DNA of 64,000 nt from Brevundimonas basaltis. Its GTDB lineage: Bacteria > Pseudomonadota > Alphaproteobacteria > Caulobacterales > Caulobacteraceae. Shown piece after piece: positions 8,180 to 17,338 of this stretch; within the stretch, counting starts at the first letter, position 1; the number at the start of each line of letters is the position of its first letter. The translations under genes and the position numbers were made by a program. The stretch spans positions 1-64,000 of the forward strand of contig NZ_JACHFZ010000005.1 of NCBI RefSeq assembly GCF_014202075.1, in the 5' to 3' direction. A model generated the notes under the pieces. It was not told the DNA's origin. It worked only from the letters and a program-made list of their open reading frames with translations, and did no database searches.

Positions 8180-9070
8180 ATGATCTGGCGGCTGGAGGCG
8201 GTGGCGTTCGCCGGCTTCATCGGCTTCATGCGGCTGCTGGGGGTCGAGCGGGCGTCGGGGCTGGGCGGACGGCTGCTGCGCGCCCTGGGCCCGAAGACGG
8301 GGACGCAGAAGACGGTGATGCGCAATCTGCGCATCGCCTTCCCCGACATGCCGCAGGCCGAGCGCGAGGCGCTGGCGCTGGCGCAATGGGAACAGACCGG
8401 GCGCGCCTTCGCCGAGACGGCGGTGATGGACATTCTGGTCAAGCAGAACCGCATCGAGGTGGTCGGGATGGAGCGACTGCACGCCATCCGCGACAGCGGC
8501 CGGCCGGTGGTCTTCGTCGGCGGGCATTTCGCCAATATCGAGACGCTGGCGGCGACCATCGTCGGCGCGGGCGTGCCGTGCCAGATCACCTATCGCGCGG
8601 CCAACAACCCGTATGTCGACGCCCAGATCCGGGCCGCCCGGGCGCGCTACGGCGTCAGACTGTTCGCGCCGAAGGGCGGCGACGGGGCGCGGGAGCTGCT
8701 GGCCGGGATGGCGCGCGGCGAGTCGGTGGCCCTGATGAACGACCAGAAATTCTCGGAGGGGCCGGAGGTCGAGTTCTTCGGTCAGCCGGTCAATGCGGCG
8801 CCCGGGCCGAGCCGGCTGGCGCTGCGCTTCGGCACGGTGCTGCAGCCGATGTCGGTGGTGCGGCTGCCGGGGGTGCGGTTCCGGCTGACCGTCTATGAGC
8901 CGATCGAGCTGGAGAAGACCGGCGACCGTCAGGCCGACATCGCGCGCGGGGTGCAGGCGATCACCAGCTTCATCGAGGATCGGGTTCGCGAGAGCCCGGT
9001 CGACTGGTTCTGGGTGCACAAACGGTGGCCCGACCGGGTCTATGCGGCGCTGAAGGCGGACAAGGCCTAG
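8180..9070 (+). CDS. LpxL/HtrB-type lipid A acyltransferase
   Basis: A 296-residue member of the lipid A biosynthesis acyltransferase family, which adds secondary acyl chains to Kdo2-lipid A at the inner membrane. A hydrophobic N-terminal anchor (about residues 5-25) precedes the catalytic HX4E motif, His116-FANI-Glu121 in VGGHFANIE. Later conserved blocks include ALMNDQKF and the C-terminal WFWVHKRW. The ATG at 8180 follows AGGA closely; a TTG at 8138 inside the preceding SDR gene is a longer alternative. It converges with the receiver gene at 9067-9591, overlapping by 4 bases. Which position it acylates is not known. Confidence 0.9.
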   Translation: MIWRLEAVAFAGFIGFMRLLGVERASGLGGRLLRALGPKTGTQKTVMRNLRIAFPDMPQAEREALALAQWEQTGRAFAETAVMDILVKQNRIEVVGMERLHAIRDSGRPVVFVGGHFANIETLAATIVGAGVPCQITYRAANNPYVDAQIRAARARYGVRLFAPKGGDGARELLAGMARGESVALMNDQKFSEGPEVEFFGQPVNAAPGPSRLALRFGTVLQPMSVVRLPGVRFRLTVYEPIELEKTGDRQADIARGVQAITSFIEDRVRESPVDWFWVHKRWPDRVYAALKADKA

Positions 9071-9591
9071 GCCCGGGCGGCGGCCTCGGTCGCCGGTTCG
9101 CGGTCGGCGTCGGTGGCGCGGCGGAACGGGCCCCGGAACTGGGGCCGGGACACGCGACGGCGGTCGGGGCCGAAATAGCCGTCGGTTTTGACGAAGGGGC
9201 GGGGCTTCCAGATCACCGACTGGATGCGGTCGAGAACGGCCTTGGCGGTGATCGGCTTGACGACGAATTCGGTGACGCCGGCGTCACGCGCCGCGTAGAC
9301 GCGCTGCTTGCCCGAGTGGCCGGTCATCATGATGATCGGCAGATAGGGATTGGCGCTGTCGGGGCTGTTGCGGACCAGGCGGGTGAACTCGACGCCGTCC
9401 AGCGGGAACATGTTGTAGTCGACGATGGCCAGGTCGATGGCGTGGTCGCGCAGCATCTGCAGACCGGTTCCGCCGTCGCCCGCCTCCAGCACCTTGCGGA
9501 TGCCGGCGCATTGCAACACCGCCGAGGCGATGGTTCGCATATGCGGGTTGTCGTCGATGAGCAGGATTTGAAGCGCGGCTAGCGAAGGCAT
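9067..9591 (-). CDS. receiver-domain response regulator with basic tail
   Basis: A 174-residue protein with an N-terminal receiver domain (about 8-125) and a C-terminal extension. The acidic pair is in LIDDN, the phosphoacceptor is in AIVDYNM (about Asp59), the conserved Thr is in IMMTGHS, and the Lys is in VVKPI. The tail contains FVKTDGYFGPDRRR and a run of Arg-rich sequence, a tail seen on many alphaproteobacterial single-domain regulators of unknown output. No DNA-binding domain is visible. It is monocistronic, and no kinase gene is adjacent. Confidence 0.88.
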   Translation of the reverse strand: MPSLAALQILLIDDNPHMRTIASAVLQCAGIRKVLEAGDGGTGLQMLRDHAIDLAIVDYNMFPLDGVEFTRLVRNSPDSANPYLPIIMMTGHSGKQRVYAARDAGVTEFVVKPITAKAVLDRIQSVIWKPRPFVKTDGYFGPDRRRVSRPQFRGPFRRATDADREPATEAAARA

Positions 9592-9709
9592 GGCGGATGC
9601 CCCTGTCAGGGGCGCCTGTGGTGAAGGAATGCCGGGAGTCTAGGGGTCGAAACCTTACCCGTCCATGACCGACCGGCGTTCTCGGGCCGGCGTAATCGCT
9701 TACTCCCGC

Positions 9710-10540
9710 TCAGGTTCTGGTCAGCAGCGACGGGTCCATGTTCCGGTTGCGCCATTTCATGCGCCAGCACAGGTGAGGGCCGGTGGCGCGGCCTGTCATG
9801 CCGACCCGGCCGAGCGAATCACCCCGACGTACGTCCTGCCCGGCGCGCACGTCGAGGCGCGACTGGTGCAGGTAGGCGGTGATCAGGCCCTGGCCATGAT
9901 CGATCAGCACCAGACCGCCTTCGAAGTGCAGACCGGGCTCGGCCAGGGTGACGCGTCCGGCGGCGGGGGCGCGGATCACGGTCCCGGCCGGCACGGCGAG
10001 GTCGATGCCGTAGTGGGGCCGGGCCGGCGTGCCGTTGAGGACGCGCTGGGCCCCCCAGCGGCTGCTGACGCGGAAGCCGGTGACGGGCCAGTCGAAGCCG
10101 TCGTGGAAATGGTCCGCGTCGAGGCGGCTGGCGAAGCCCTCGGTCTTGAGCTCAACCTCGCGGGCGATGCGCGCCAGCAGGGCGGGATCGGACGGCGTCA
10201 CCGTGGAGGACGGCAGGCCGTCGACGCGGGTGACCGGGAAGTCGCCCGGCGCGATGTCGAGCGTGCGGCCCGCGGAGCGCCCGTCGAGACGGGCCTCGAT
10301 CCGGACGCTGGACGGCGCGTCGCGGTCGAAACCGACGATGAACCGGCCGCTGGACGAGGCGGCGGCGAGGGCCTCGCCGTCGACGAAGATCAGGGCCCGC
10401 GGCCAGGTGCGTCCGAGCGCGTGGCCGCCCTGGACGAAGCGGCCGGTGAGGTCGAGGTCCCCGGCGGCGCGGGCCCGCGCGGGGCCGGTGGCGGCCAGCG
10501 CCGCGGCTCCGACGAGGAGGGCGCGGCGGTCGGGAATCAT
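9710..10540 (-). CDS. M23-family (LytM-type) peptidase with altered zinc motif
   Basis: A 276-residue secreted protein with a Tat-like or Sec signal (DRRALLVGAAALAATGPARA) and a C-terminal M23 domain (about 170-265). Zinc-site residues His176 and Asp180 (HYGIDLA) and His225 (YLHQ) are present. The usual H-x-H that ends the motif reads His256-Leu-Cys258 (GPHLCWRM), so a cysteine replaces the last zinc ligand. M23 proteins cleave peptidoglycan peptide bridges or, when degenerate, activate amidases; either is possible here. The start overlaps the end of the DUF2093 gene by 4 bases, so the two are coupled. Confidence 0.88.
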   Translation of the reverse strand: MIPDRRALLVGAAALAATGPARARAAGDLDLTGRFVQGGHALGRTWPRALIFVDGEALAAASSSGRFIVGFDRDAPSSVRIEARLDGRSAGRTLDIAPGDFPVTRVDGLPSSTVTPSDPALLARIAREVELKTEGFASRLDADHFHDGFDWPVTGFRVSSRWGAQRVLNGTPARPHYGIDLAVPAGTVIRAPAAGRVTLAEPGLHFEGGLVLIDHGQGLITAYLHQSRLDVRAGQDVRRGDSLGRVGMTGRATGPHLCWRMKWRNRNMDPSLLTRT

Positions 10541-10734
10541 CGCGCGGCCATCCGCTGCAGCGCCTCGCCGGGGCCGGCGTAGGCTTCCTGATGCTGCGCG
10601 GACCAGTAGCGCAAAATCTCGAGCGGGATCGGTTTGCCGCTGACGGCGCAGGCGACGAAGCGGCCGGCCTTGAGCACGACGAACTCGCCGTCGGTGAAAT
10701 GGAGGGTGGCGGGTCCGGCGTCGGTCTCGGTCAT
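10537..10734 (-). CDS. DUF2093 family protein
   Basis: A 65-residue protein matching the alphaproteobacterial DUF2093 family throughout: LHFTDGEFVVLKAGRFVACA, then GKPIPLEILRYWS and QEAYAGP. Its function is unknown. It is cytoplasmic, with no membrane segment. It sits between xseA and an M23 peptidase gene, and is coupled to the latter by a 4-base overlap. The upstream region carries two back-to-back GANTC sites and a palindromic repeat. Confidence 0.88.
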   Translation of the reverse strand: MTETDAGPATLHFTDGEFVVLKAGRFVACAVSGKPIPLEILRYWSAQHQEAYAGPGEALQRMAAR

Positions 10735-10761
10735 GGCGTCAGCCTAGCCGGTTAGCCGGTC

Positions 10762-10771
10762 GAGTCGAATC
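10762..10771. promoter_or_regulatory. paired GANTC (CcrM-type) sites
   Basis: GAGTC (10762-10766) is directly followed by GAATC (10767-10771), about 30 bases upstream of the DUF2093 start. In Caulobacteraceae, GANTC is the CcrM methylation site and its placement in promoters can make expression depend on the replication cycle. A regulatory role here is inference. Confidence 0.3.
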
Positions 10772-10804
10772 TCCGATGGACTGGCGGTCCGGCTTACAAG
10801 GGAG

Positions 10805-10979
10805 GGTTCTTCACAACGGACACAACAAAGGCACGAAGGACACGACGGGGCCGGAGGACTGTTCGCGCCCGTCAGGGCGCGCCGTGACGATGAATGTGGG
10901 CCTGACGGCCCGCAGGAGGCGAGGCTGCCGGGGTCCCATCGTGTTCGTTGTGAATCCGTCGTGGCCGTTGTGATGAACC
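10805..10979. repeat. palindromic intergenic element, copy B
   Basis: A 175-bp element of the same family as 139-309. The left end GGTTCTTCACAACG (10805-10818) pairs, with one mismatch, with CGTTGTGATGAACC at 10966-10979. Both arms continue with degenerate CACAACGG/CACGACGG units to a GACGGGGCC block (10844-10852), mirrored by GGTCCCATCG at 10931-10940. It fills the gap between xseA and the DUF2093 gene and carries one GANTC site (10952-10956). Confidence 0.8.
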
Positions 10980-11007
10980 AAGTCCGGGCCCGGAAAGTCA
11001 GGCCCCG

Positions 11008-12483
11008 TCAGAACAGGTCGCCCTGGCCGGGCGGCGGGACCCTGGGCTTCGGGGCGGGCTTCGGGGCGGGCTTCGGGCGCGGGGCGGGCGGGGCGTCGCC
11101 GTCGACATGAGCCCCGCGGGCGCCGTCGGCGAAGACGAGGCGGACCGCCTGGCCCGGCTGGAGGGCGGCGGCGGCGGCGATCATGGCGCCGTCCGCGCTC
11201 TCGACGCGGGCGAAGCCGGGCTTGGGCGTTGCCGGGTTCAGGCTGGACAGGGCGCGGACGAGGGCGGCGAGCCGCGCGCCCTCCTGATCGAGACGGCGCT
11301 CCATCGTCGGAGCGTAGCGGGCGGCGGTCGCGCCGAGCCGGTCCCGGCGGCGTTCCAACGCCCGGTCGAGCACGCCGCGCGACAGCCGGCCGGCGACACT
11401 GATCAGCCGGCGCTCGTGCACGGCGGTGTTGCGGTGCAGGGCCGAGCCAAGGCGGCTGCCGGCGTGATCGAGGCGCTGGCGGGGCAGGGCCAGCAGGTCC
11501 TCGGGCCGGACGGGCAGGCCGCGCTCGACGGCGCGCAGCCGGGTGCGGCGCTCCTCGATCAGGCGGCCGCCGGCGCGGACCAGACGGCGGTCGAGGTCGA
11601 GCACGGCGGCGCGCAGGTCGGCCAGCACCGGGGTGGCGATCTCGGCCGCGCCGGTCGGGGTCGGGGCGCGGCGGTCCGAGACGAAGTCGATCAGGGTGGT
11701 GTCGGTCTCGTGTCCGACGGCCGAGATGATCGGGATGCGGGCGGCGGCGACCGCGCGGGCCAGCCCCTCGTCGTTGAAGCACCACAGATCCTCGACCGAG
11801 CCGCCGCCGCGCGCGACGATCAGCAGGTCGGGACGGGGGATCGGGCCGCCGGGCGTCAGGGCGTCGAAGCCGCGGATGGCGTTGGACACCTGGCCGCAGG
11901 CGGCGTCGCCCTGGACCACCACGGGCCAGACGATGACGCGGCACGGCCAGCGCTCGGCGATGCGGTGCAGGATGTCGCGGATCACCGCCCCGGTCGGGCT
12001 GGTGATGACGCCGATGACGACGGGGAAGGTCGGGATCGGCTGTTTGCGGGCCGGATCGAACAGGCCCTCGCCCTGCAGCCTGACCTTGAGCCGTTCGAGC
12101 TGGGCCAGCAGGGCGCCGGCGCCGGCGGCCTCCATGGTCTCGATGACGATCTGGTAGGACGAGCGGGCCGGATAGGAGGTGATCTTGCCGGTGACGATGA
12201 CCTCGAGCCCGAGCTCGGGCTGGACGCCGAGACCGCGCGCCTGACCCTTCCACACCACGCCGTCGATACAGGCCTTGTCGTCCTTGAGGGTCAGATAGAC
12301 GTGGCCCGAGGCATGGCGGGTGACCTTGGAGATCTCGCCGCGCAGCCGGACATGGCCGAAGCGGTCCTCGAGCGTCCGCTTCAGCGCGAACGACAGCTCG
12401 GAGATCGACAGGGGCGGATTGTTGTCGCGGGGCGCCGCCGGTTCGTCGGCCGGGCCCCCGAAGACGTAGGAGTCGTCGCTCAT
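11008..12483 (-). CDS. xseA: exodeoxyribonuclease VII large subunit
   Basis: A 491-residue protein with the full XseA layout. An OB-fold domain near residues 25-120 ([20 protein letters not shown]) is followed by the catalytic core with [34 protein letters not shown] and [17 protein letters not shown], then a long coiled-coil region and a C-terminal domain. With XseB it degrades single-stranded DNA to oligonucleotides in repair. The C-terminus has an unusual run of Pro-Lys repeats ([15 protein letters not shown]) before GQGDLF. XseB is not in the window. The palindromic element copy B lies immediately downstream. Confidence 0.95.
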   Translation of the reverse strand: MSDDSYVFGGPADEPAAPRDNNPPLSISELSFALKRTLEDRFGHVRLRGEISKVTRHASGHVYLTLKDDKACIDGVVWKGQARGLGVQPELGLEVIVTGKITSYPARSSYQIVIETMEAAGAGALLAQLERLKVRLQGEGLFDPARKQPIPTFPVVIGVITSPTGAVIRDILHRIAERWPCRVIVWPVVVQGDAACGQVSNAIRGFDALTPGGPIPRPDLLIVARGGGSVEDLWCFNDEGLARAVAAARIPIISAVGHETDTTLIDFVSDRRAPTPTGAAEIATPVLADLRAAVLDLDRRLVRAGGRLIEERRTRLRAVERGLPVRPEDLLALPRQRLDHAGSRLGSALHRNTAVHERRLISVAGRLSRGVLDRALERRRDRLGATAARYAPTMERRLDQEGARLAALVRALSSLNPATPKPGFARVESADGAMIAAAAALQPGQAVRLVFADGARGAHVDGDAPPAPRPKPAPKPAPKPRVPPPGQGDLF

Positions 12484-12565
12484 GCGGGGGAGACTAGCGG
12501 GGGGAAGGCGCGGGAGCGAGGGGGTGAAACGCAGCCGATGGCCGGGCAGCGGTGATCGCTCCCCG

Positions 12566-13123
12566 TCAGCCCGCCCTCCGGTAATGCAGGGCGACCGCGC
12601 CGTTGCGGAGCGGCGTCGCCGAGATCAGTTCGAGCCGCCGTGTGTCGGGCAGGCCGCCCTGGTGAAGGGTCGGGCCGTGGCCGGCGATGCGGGGGTGGAG
12701 GAGGAAGCGGTATTCGTCGATCAGATCCATCCGGTCCAGCGCGGTCGCCAGCTTTCCGCTGCCGAGGAGGACGCCGGCCGGGGTCGCGTCCTTGAGCCGC
12801 TGCACGCCCGCGCGCAGATCGCCGGCGAGGTGGTTACTGTTGGTCCACGGGAAGGCGGTGCGCGTCGACGACACGACGTATTTCGGCTTGGCCTCCAGCT
12901 TGACCGCCCATTCGCGGATCGCGGGCGGCGCATCGATGTCGCCGCGCGCGACGGCGGGCCAATAGCTCTCCATCATCTCGTAGGTGACGCGGCCCCAGAG
13001 CATCGGCCCGTGCTCGTCCATCAGGCGGGTGAAGAAGGCGTGGGTCTCGTCGTCGGCGATACCCTCCTCGTGGTCGACGCAGCCGTCGAGGGTGAGGTTG
13101 AGGCTGAAGGTCAGGAGTCCCAT
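12566..13123 (-). CDS. dihydrofolate reductase-like (RibD C-terminal family) protein
   Basis: A 185-residue cytoplasmic protein of the RibD-C/DHFR-like family. It begins with a beta strand ([15 protein letters not shown]), has a [15 protein letters not shown] block where DHFR-like proteins read GRxTYE, and a KYVVSS strand followed by [22 protein letters not shown], the nucleotide-binding and subunit region. NADPH-dependent reductase activity is likely, but the physiological substrate is unknown. These proteins are not true folate reductases in most genomes. The gene is divergent from glsA and stands alone. Confidence 0.85.
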   Translation of the reverse strand: MGLLTFSLNLTLDGCVDHEEGIADDETHAFFTRLMDEHGPMLWGRVTYEMMESYWPAVARGDIDAPPAIREWAVKLEAKPKYVVSSTRTAFPWTNSNHLAGDLRAGVQRLKDATPAGVLLGSGKLATALDRMDLIDEYRFLLHPRIAGHGPTLHQGGLPDTRRLELISATPLRNGAVALHYRRAG

Positions 13124-13253
13124 TGGGCGAGCCTAGGTCACCGTCACTCATCGAGGCAAACCAGAGGGAGGACATGCCGGCGCGCGAAGGTCGCCCATCG
13201 CGTGCGGCCGCATGGTAGGAGATCGCCGGACACCGTTGAGCGAATCCTTCCGC

Positions 13254-14201
13254 ATGACCGACCTGAGGGCGATCGTCGCCGAGATCACCGAAGAGATGGC
13301 GGCGGCCCCGGATCGGGGACGGCCGGCGAGCTATATTCCGCCGCTGGCGCGGGTCGACGTCGGCCAGTTCGGCATGGCGGTGGTGACGGCGGACGGGGAC
13401 GTGTTCACCGGCGGTGCGGCCGACGAGGCCTTCTCGGTGCAGAGCGTGTCCAAGGTCTTCGCCCTGACGATGGCGCTGGGCCGGGTCGGGGATCAGCTGT
13501 GGGACCGCGTCGGGCGCGAGCCGTCGGGCAGCGCCTTCAACTCGATCGTCCAGCTGGAGTCGGAAAGGGGCATCCCGCGCAATCCCTTCATCAACGCCGG
13601 GGCGATCGTGGTGGCGGATGTGAACCTGGGCCGGGGACGGCCGAGGGAGTCGGTCGGCGAACTGGTGCGCTTCATCCGCTCCCTCGCCGACGACGACAGC
13701 ATCGCGGTCGACGCCGAGGTGGCCCGCAGCGAATCCGAGACCGGCTTCCGCAATGTGGCGCTGGCCAACTACATGAAGTCGTTCGGTAATCTGCGCGGTC
13801 CGGTCGAGGATGTGCTGGCGCTGTATTTTGGCCAGTGCGCGGTGGCGATGAGTTGCCGGCAACTGGCCATGGCCGGCCGCTACCTGATGGCCGGCGGCGT
13901 CAATCCGGTCGGGGGCCACCGCGTCGTCTCGGCGGCGCGGGCGCGGCGGATTAATGCGCTGATGCTGACCTGCGGCCACTATGACGCCAGCGGCGACTTC
14001 GCCTTCCGCGTCGGCCTGCCGGGCAAGTCGGGAGTGGGCGGCGGGATTCTGGCCGTGGCCCCGGGCCGGGCCTCGATCGCCGTCTGGTCGCCGGGCCTGA
14101 ATGCGCAGGGCAACTCCCAACTCGGCACCCTGGCGCTGGAGCGGCTGGCGATGCGCACCGGCTGGTCGGTGTTCGGCCGGATGAACGCCTCGCCAGGTTG
14201 A
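13254..14201 (+). CDS. glsA: glutaminase
   Basis: A 315-residue protein of the serine-dependent beta-lactamase-like glutaminase family, which converts glutamine to glutamate and ammonia in the cytoplasm. The Ser-x-x-Lys catalytic motif is Ser64-Val-Ser-Lys67 in [10 protein letters not shown], followed by [29 protein letters not shown] and the late PGKSGVGGG. Length is normal for the family (about 310). The ATG at 13254 matches the usual family start; an upstream in-frame ATG at 13212 is less likely. The gene is followed by the stress-type promoter at 14225. Confidence 0.93.
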   Translation: MTDLRAIVAEITEEMAAAPDRGRPASYIPPLARVDVGQFGMAVVTADGDVFTGGAADEAFSVQSVSKVFALTMALGRVGDQLWDRVGREPSGSAFNSIVQLESERGIPRNPFINAGAIVVADVNLGRGRPRESVGELVRFIRSLADDDSIAVDAEVARSESETGFRNVALANYMKSFGNLRGPVEDVLALYFGQCAVAMSCRQLAMAGRYLMAGGVNPVGGHRVVSAARARRINALMLTCGHYDASGDFAFRVGLPGKSGVGGGILAVAPGRASIAVWSPGLNAQGNSQLGTLALERLAMRTGWSVFGRMNASPG

Positions 14202-14224
14202 AGGCTGACCCGGCGGATTTGTAC

Positions 14225-14250
14225 GGAACCGGACCCGGCCTGAGCGCGTT
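14225..14250 (+). promoter_or_regulatory. EcfG (general stress) type promoter
   Basis: GGAAC (14225-14229) and CGTT (14247-14250) are separated by exactly 17 bases, a perfect match to the alphaproteobacterial EcfG/SigT consensus GGAAC-N16/17-CGTT. Transcription would begin near 14258, about 60 bases before the kinase gene at 14318. The downstream gene encodes an HWE-type kinase, a family that includes many general-stress kinases. Confidence 0.6.
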
Positions 14251-14317
14251 GGGTGCAAACCTGAGGGGATGAGTCGAGGCTGCCAGAGAAAGCAGCCGCT
14301 CCCGTCCGGAGAGGGGG

Positions 14318-16561
14318 ATGCGCGATGGGGCGAGGATCAAGGAAGTCGGGAGCCTTCGCGGCGCCACGCCGTGTAGACGGGTGCGGGCTGTGACAGCGCT
14401 GCCGGTGCAACAGCGGGTCGAGTTGAGCGAGTTCGACGCTCTTGTTTCCGCCCCGGCGGGCGTTCTGGACGCCATTCCAGGCGCCGTCTACCTGTGCGAC
14501 GCCGAAGGCGACCTGCTGCGCTACAACGCCGAAGCGGTCGAACTCTGGGGCCGGGCTCCGCCTCCGGGGGCCCGCTTCTGCGGCTCCGCCAAACTCTATC
14601 AGATGGACGGCCGGGCCCTGGACCCCGAGGCCTGTCCGATGGCGGAGGCGGTCCAGACCGGCAAGGTGACGCGCAACGGCGAGGTGGTGATGGAGCGGCC
14701 GGATGGGTCGCGGTTCACGGCCCTGGTCAACATCCGCCCGCTGCGTGATCCCGCCGGTGCAATCCAGGGCGCGATCAACTGTTTTCAGGACATCAGCGAG
14801 CAGAAGGCGCTGGAGCAGGCGATGGTCCAGACCCATCGCGACCTTGAGGACTTTTTCGAGAACAGCGCCGTCGGGCTTCACATCGTCGGCGGCGACGGCA
14901 TCATCCTGCGCGCCAACAAGGCCGAGCTCGATCTGCTGGGCTATGCGGCGGACGAGTACATCGGCCGCCACATCGCGGAATTCCACGCCGACCAGGACAC
15001 CATCGACCGCATCCTCGTTCGCCTGTCCAGCAACGACAGGCTGGAGCGCGAACCCGCGCGCCTGCTGGCCAAGGACGGATCGATCCGCCACGTTCTGATC
15101 ACCTCTAACAGCCGTTTCGAGAATGGCGAGTTCGTCGGCACGCGCTGTTTCACCGTCGACGTCACGGAACTGCAGCGCTCGGAGGAGGCCCGGCGCGAGA
15201 GTGACGAGCGGCTGGCGGCGACTTACCAGGCGGCCACGGTCGGCATCGCGGAGGTGGATGAGGCGGGCCGCTATGTCCGGGTCAACGACGCGCTGTGCGA
15301 AATCCTCGGCCGGTCGCGCGAGCAGATGCTCCAGACAAGTCTGTTCGAGACGACCCACCCCGATGACCGCGACGCCGAGATCGAACAATACGGGCGTCAG
15401 GTCCGCGGGGGCGCCTCGGGCTATGTCACGACCAAGCGGGTGCTCCGTCCAGACGGCGCGATCGCGCACGTCGAGGTCTCGAGTTCCTCGGTGAGGGGCG
15501 ACGACGGCCGGTTCGCCTATGGCGTCCGCGTCATGCAGGACGTGACCGAGAGCCGCCGGATGCAGCGGGAGATCGAGGCGAACGAGACCCGGCTTCGCGA
15601 ATTGCTGGAGTACCTCCCGGCGGCGATCTACACCACAGACGCCGAGGGTCGGATCACCTTCTACAACGATGCGGCGGTCGAGCTGGCCGGTCGTGAGCCG
15701 GTGTTGGGCAGCGACACCTGGTGTGTCTCCTGGAAGCTGTTCTGGCCCGACGGAACGCCGATGGCCCACGACGAGTGCCCGATGGCGGTGGCCCTGAGGG
15801 AAAACCGCCCCATTCGCGGCGGAGAGGCCTTGGCCGAGCGGCCGGACGGAAGCCGGGTCCCGTTCATGCCCTATCCGACCCCCCTGAGGGACGCGGAGGG
15901 GAATGTGGTCGGGGCCATCAACATGCTGGTCGATATCAGCGACCGGAAGGCGGCCGAGGCGCGTCAGAAGGTGATGATCGACGAACTGAACCACCGGGTG
16001 AAGAACAGTCTGGCGACCGTGCAATCCCTCGCGCTGCAGACAGTCCAGCACGCGGATGGGCTGGAGGATTTCGCCACCACCTTCGAGGCGCGGCTGATGG
16101 CGCTGGCCAAGGCGCACGACCTGCTGACCAAACGCAACTGGATGAGCGCGCCGTTGTCCGGGCTCGTCGAGGACATCGTCGCTCCGTACAGCACCGGAGC
16201 CGACCGGCTGCGCATCGACGGCGAGCCGGTCGAGACCAACTCGCGCGCCGCGCTGGCACTGACCATGGTGCTGAGCGAACTGGCCACGAACGCCGCCAAA
16301 TACGGGGCGCTGAGTCGGGCGGCCGGCACGCTGGCGGTCAGCTGGCGGGTTGTGTCGGATCCGGCCCCCACCCTGATCTTCAACTGGACGGAGGACGGCG
16401 GACCGGAGGCGCGGGAACCCGCGCGCCGCGGGTTCGGGACGCGACTTATACGGCGCTGCGTCGAACGCGACATGGAGGGCGAGCTGGACATGGCGTTCGA
16501 CCCGGCGGGCCTGCGCGCCGAAGTGCGGATTCCTCTCGCGGTGATCCGTCTGGATGACTGA
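14318..16561 (+). CDS. multi-PAS HWE-family sensor histidine kinase
   Basis: A 747-residue soluble kinase. Four PAS domains can be placed at about residues 45-160, 175-285, 297-412 and 424-545, the first and last sharing a CPMA..V..GE..ERPDGSR pattern that suggests an internal duplication. The kinase core has phosphorylated His559 in ELNHRVKNSLATVQSLALQT, NELATNAAKYGALS-type N box (MVLSELATNAAKYGAL), the W-x-E residue pair in FNWTEDGGP and GFGTRLI, as in HWE kinases. The ATG is well placed after GGAG. The gene overlaps the next receiver gene by 8 bases. A perfect EcfG-type promoter lies upstream, so stress induction is likely. Confidence 0.93.
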   Translation: MRDGARIKEVGSLRGATPCRRVRAVTALPVQQRVELSEFDALVSAPAGVLDAIPGAVYLCDAEGDLLRYNAEAVELWGRAPPPGARFCGSAKLYQMDGRALDPEACPMAEAVQTGKVTRNGEVVMERPDGSRFTALVNIRPLRDPAGAIQGAINCFQDISEQKALEQAMVQTHRDLEDFFENSAVGLHIVGGDGIILRANKAELDLLGYAADEYIGRHIAEFHADQDTIDRILVRLSSNDRLEREPARLLAKDGSIRHVLITSNSRFENGEFVGTRCFTVDVTELQRSEEARRESDERLAATYQAATVGIAEVDEAGRYVRVNDALCEILGRSREQMLQTSLFETTHPDDRDAEIEQYGRQVRGGASGYVTTKRVLRPDGAIAHVEVSSSSVRGDDGRFAYGVRVMQDVTESRRMQREIEANETRLRELLEYLPAAIYTTDAEGRITFYNDAAVELAGREPVLGSDTWCVSWKLFWPDGTPMAHDECPMAVALRENRPIRGGEALAERPDGSRVPFMPYPTPLRDAEGNVVGAINMLVDISDRKAAEARQKVMIDELNHRVKNSLATVQSLALQTVQHADGLEDFATTFEARLMALAKAHDLLTKRNWMSAPLSGLVEDIVAPYSTGADRLRIDGEPVETNSRAALALTMVLSELATNAAKYGALSRAAGTLAVSWRVVSDPAPTLIFNWTEDGGPEAREPARRGFGTRLIRRCVERDMEGELDMAFDPAGLRAEVRIPLAVIRLDD

Positions 16562-16922
16562 GTTTTCGGGCCTCAGCGTGTTGCTGGTCGAAGACGAGGG
16601 CGGGGTCGCCCTGTTGCTGGAGACCATGCTCGAGGACCTCGGGTTCGAGGTCGCGGCTTCCGTGGCGCGGGTGGGCAGGGCCTTCGAGGCTATCGAGGCG
16701 CGGGCGTTCGATCTCGCCGTCCTCGACGTGAACCTCGGGGGGGAAACCTCTTTCGACCTGGCGAGATCGCTGGTCGGCGGACGCACGCCGGTGGTGTTCA
16801 GCACCGGTTACGGGGCCGCCGGCCTGCCTGTGGACCTGCAGAGCTGCCCGGTGCTGTCCAAGCCGTTCACCCAGGACAGCCTTCGCGAGACGATCCGGGC
16901 GACCGGGATCGGGGCGCGCTGA
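16554..16922 (+). CDS. single-domain response regulator
   Basis: A 122-residue receiver-only protein, partner by position of the HWE kinase whose stop it overlaps. The acidic residues are in LLVEDEGG, the phosphoacceptor is Asp58 (LAVLDVNLGGE), and the conserved Thr/Ser and Lys positions are in VVFSTGYG and LSKPF. The FSTGYG and LSKPF pattern is typical of receivers linked to HWE kinases in Rhizobiales and Caulobacterales. No output domain is present, so it may work as a phosphate sink or as an intermediate towards a PhyR-type regulator encoded elsewhere. Confidence 0.9.
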   Translation: MTEFSGLSVLLVEDEGGVALLLETMLEDLGFEVAASVARVGRAFEAIEARAFDLAVLDVNLGGETSFDLARSLVGGRTPVVFSTGYGAAGLPVDLQSCPVLSKPFTQDSLRETIRATGIGAR

Positions 16923-16948
16923 ACGGCGCGCCTGAAGCGCGGAGGCGC

Positions 16949-17173
16949 TCAGCCTTCGATCGGAATGATGAAGACGCGGTCGTAGTTGGCCGGCCCGTCG
17001 TAGCGGGGCAGGGCCACGTAGTCGTCCCCGGCGTGCTCCATGACCTCGCGCGCGAGGGCGTTGAAGGCGGCGCGATCCGTTCTTCGCCGGGGCAGTACGA
17101 CGAAGCCGTCATCTGATTTTTCCACCGCGTGGGACGGCCCCCCGTCCCTCAGCGACTGCAGAAACACGCCCAT
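16949..17173 (-). CDS. small hypothetical protein
   Basis: A 74-residue soluble protein with alternating charged and aromatic residues (FVVLPRRRTDRAAFNALARE, then DDYVALPRYDGPANYDRVFI). The pattern suggests a small alpha/beta fold, but I recognise no family. It has no signal peptide or membrane segment. It lies convergent to the receiver gene and divergent from purD. The coding bias (G/C at third positions) fits its neighbours, which supports it being real. Confidence 0.55.
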   Translation of the reverse strand: MGVFLQSLRDGGPSHAVEKSDDGFVVLPRRRTDRAAFNALAREVMEHAGDDYVALPRYDGPANYDRVFIIPIEG

Positions 17174-17338
17174 GGCACGCCCCGTCGATCAGGGTTGGAT
17201 GACCGCAGTGATCCATAATCGCGCCGGAAGCGCAACAGGAGAGGCCGGGCCCGCGTCTCACATCCGCGAGAGCGTCGGAATAGACGCGAGAGCCCGCTGG
17301 CGCTTGACCGCCTTCGCAGGTGCGGTCATTGCGCGGGT

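Noticed and set aside
10776-10973. A 65-codon frame inside palindromic element copy B (and similar frames at 106-349)
   Set aside because: The frames follow the repeat units (HNGHN, TTGPE) and have no separate coding signal.
13979-16804. A 941-codon open frame on the minus strand opposite glsA and the HWE kinase
   Set aside because: It spans two real genes on the other strand, has no recognisable domain and is a typical high-GC shadow.
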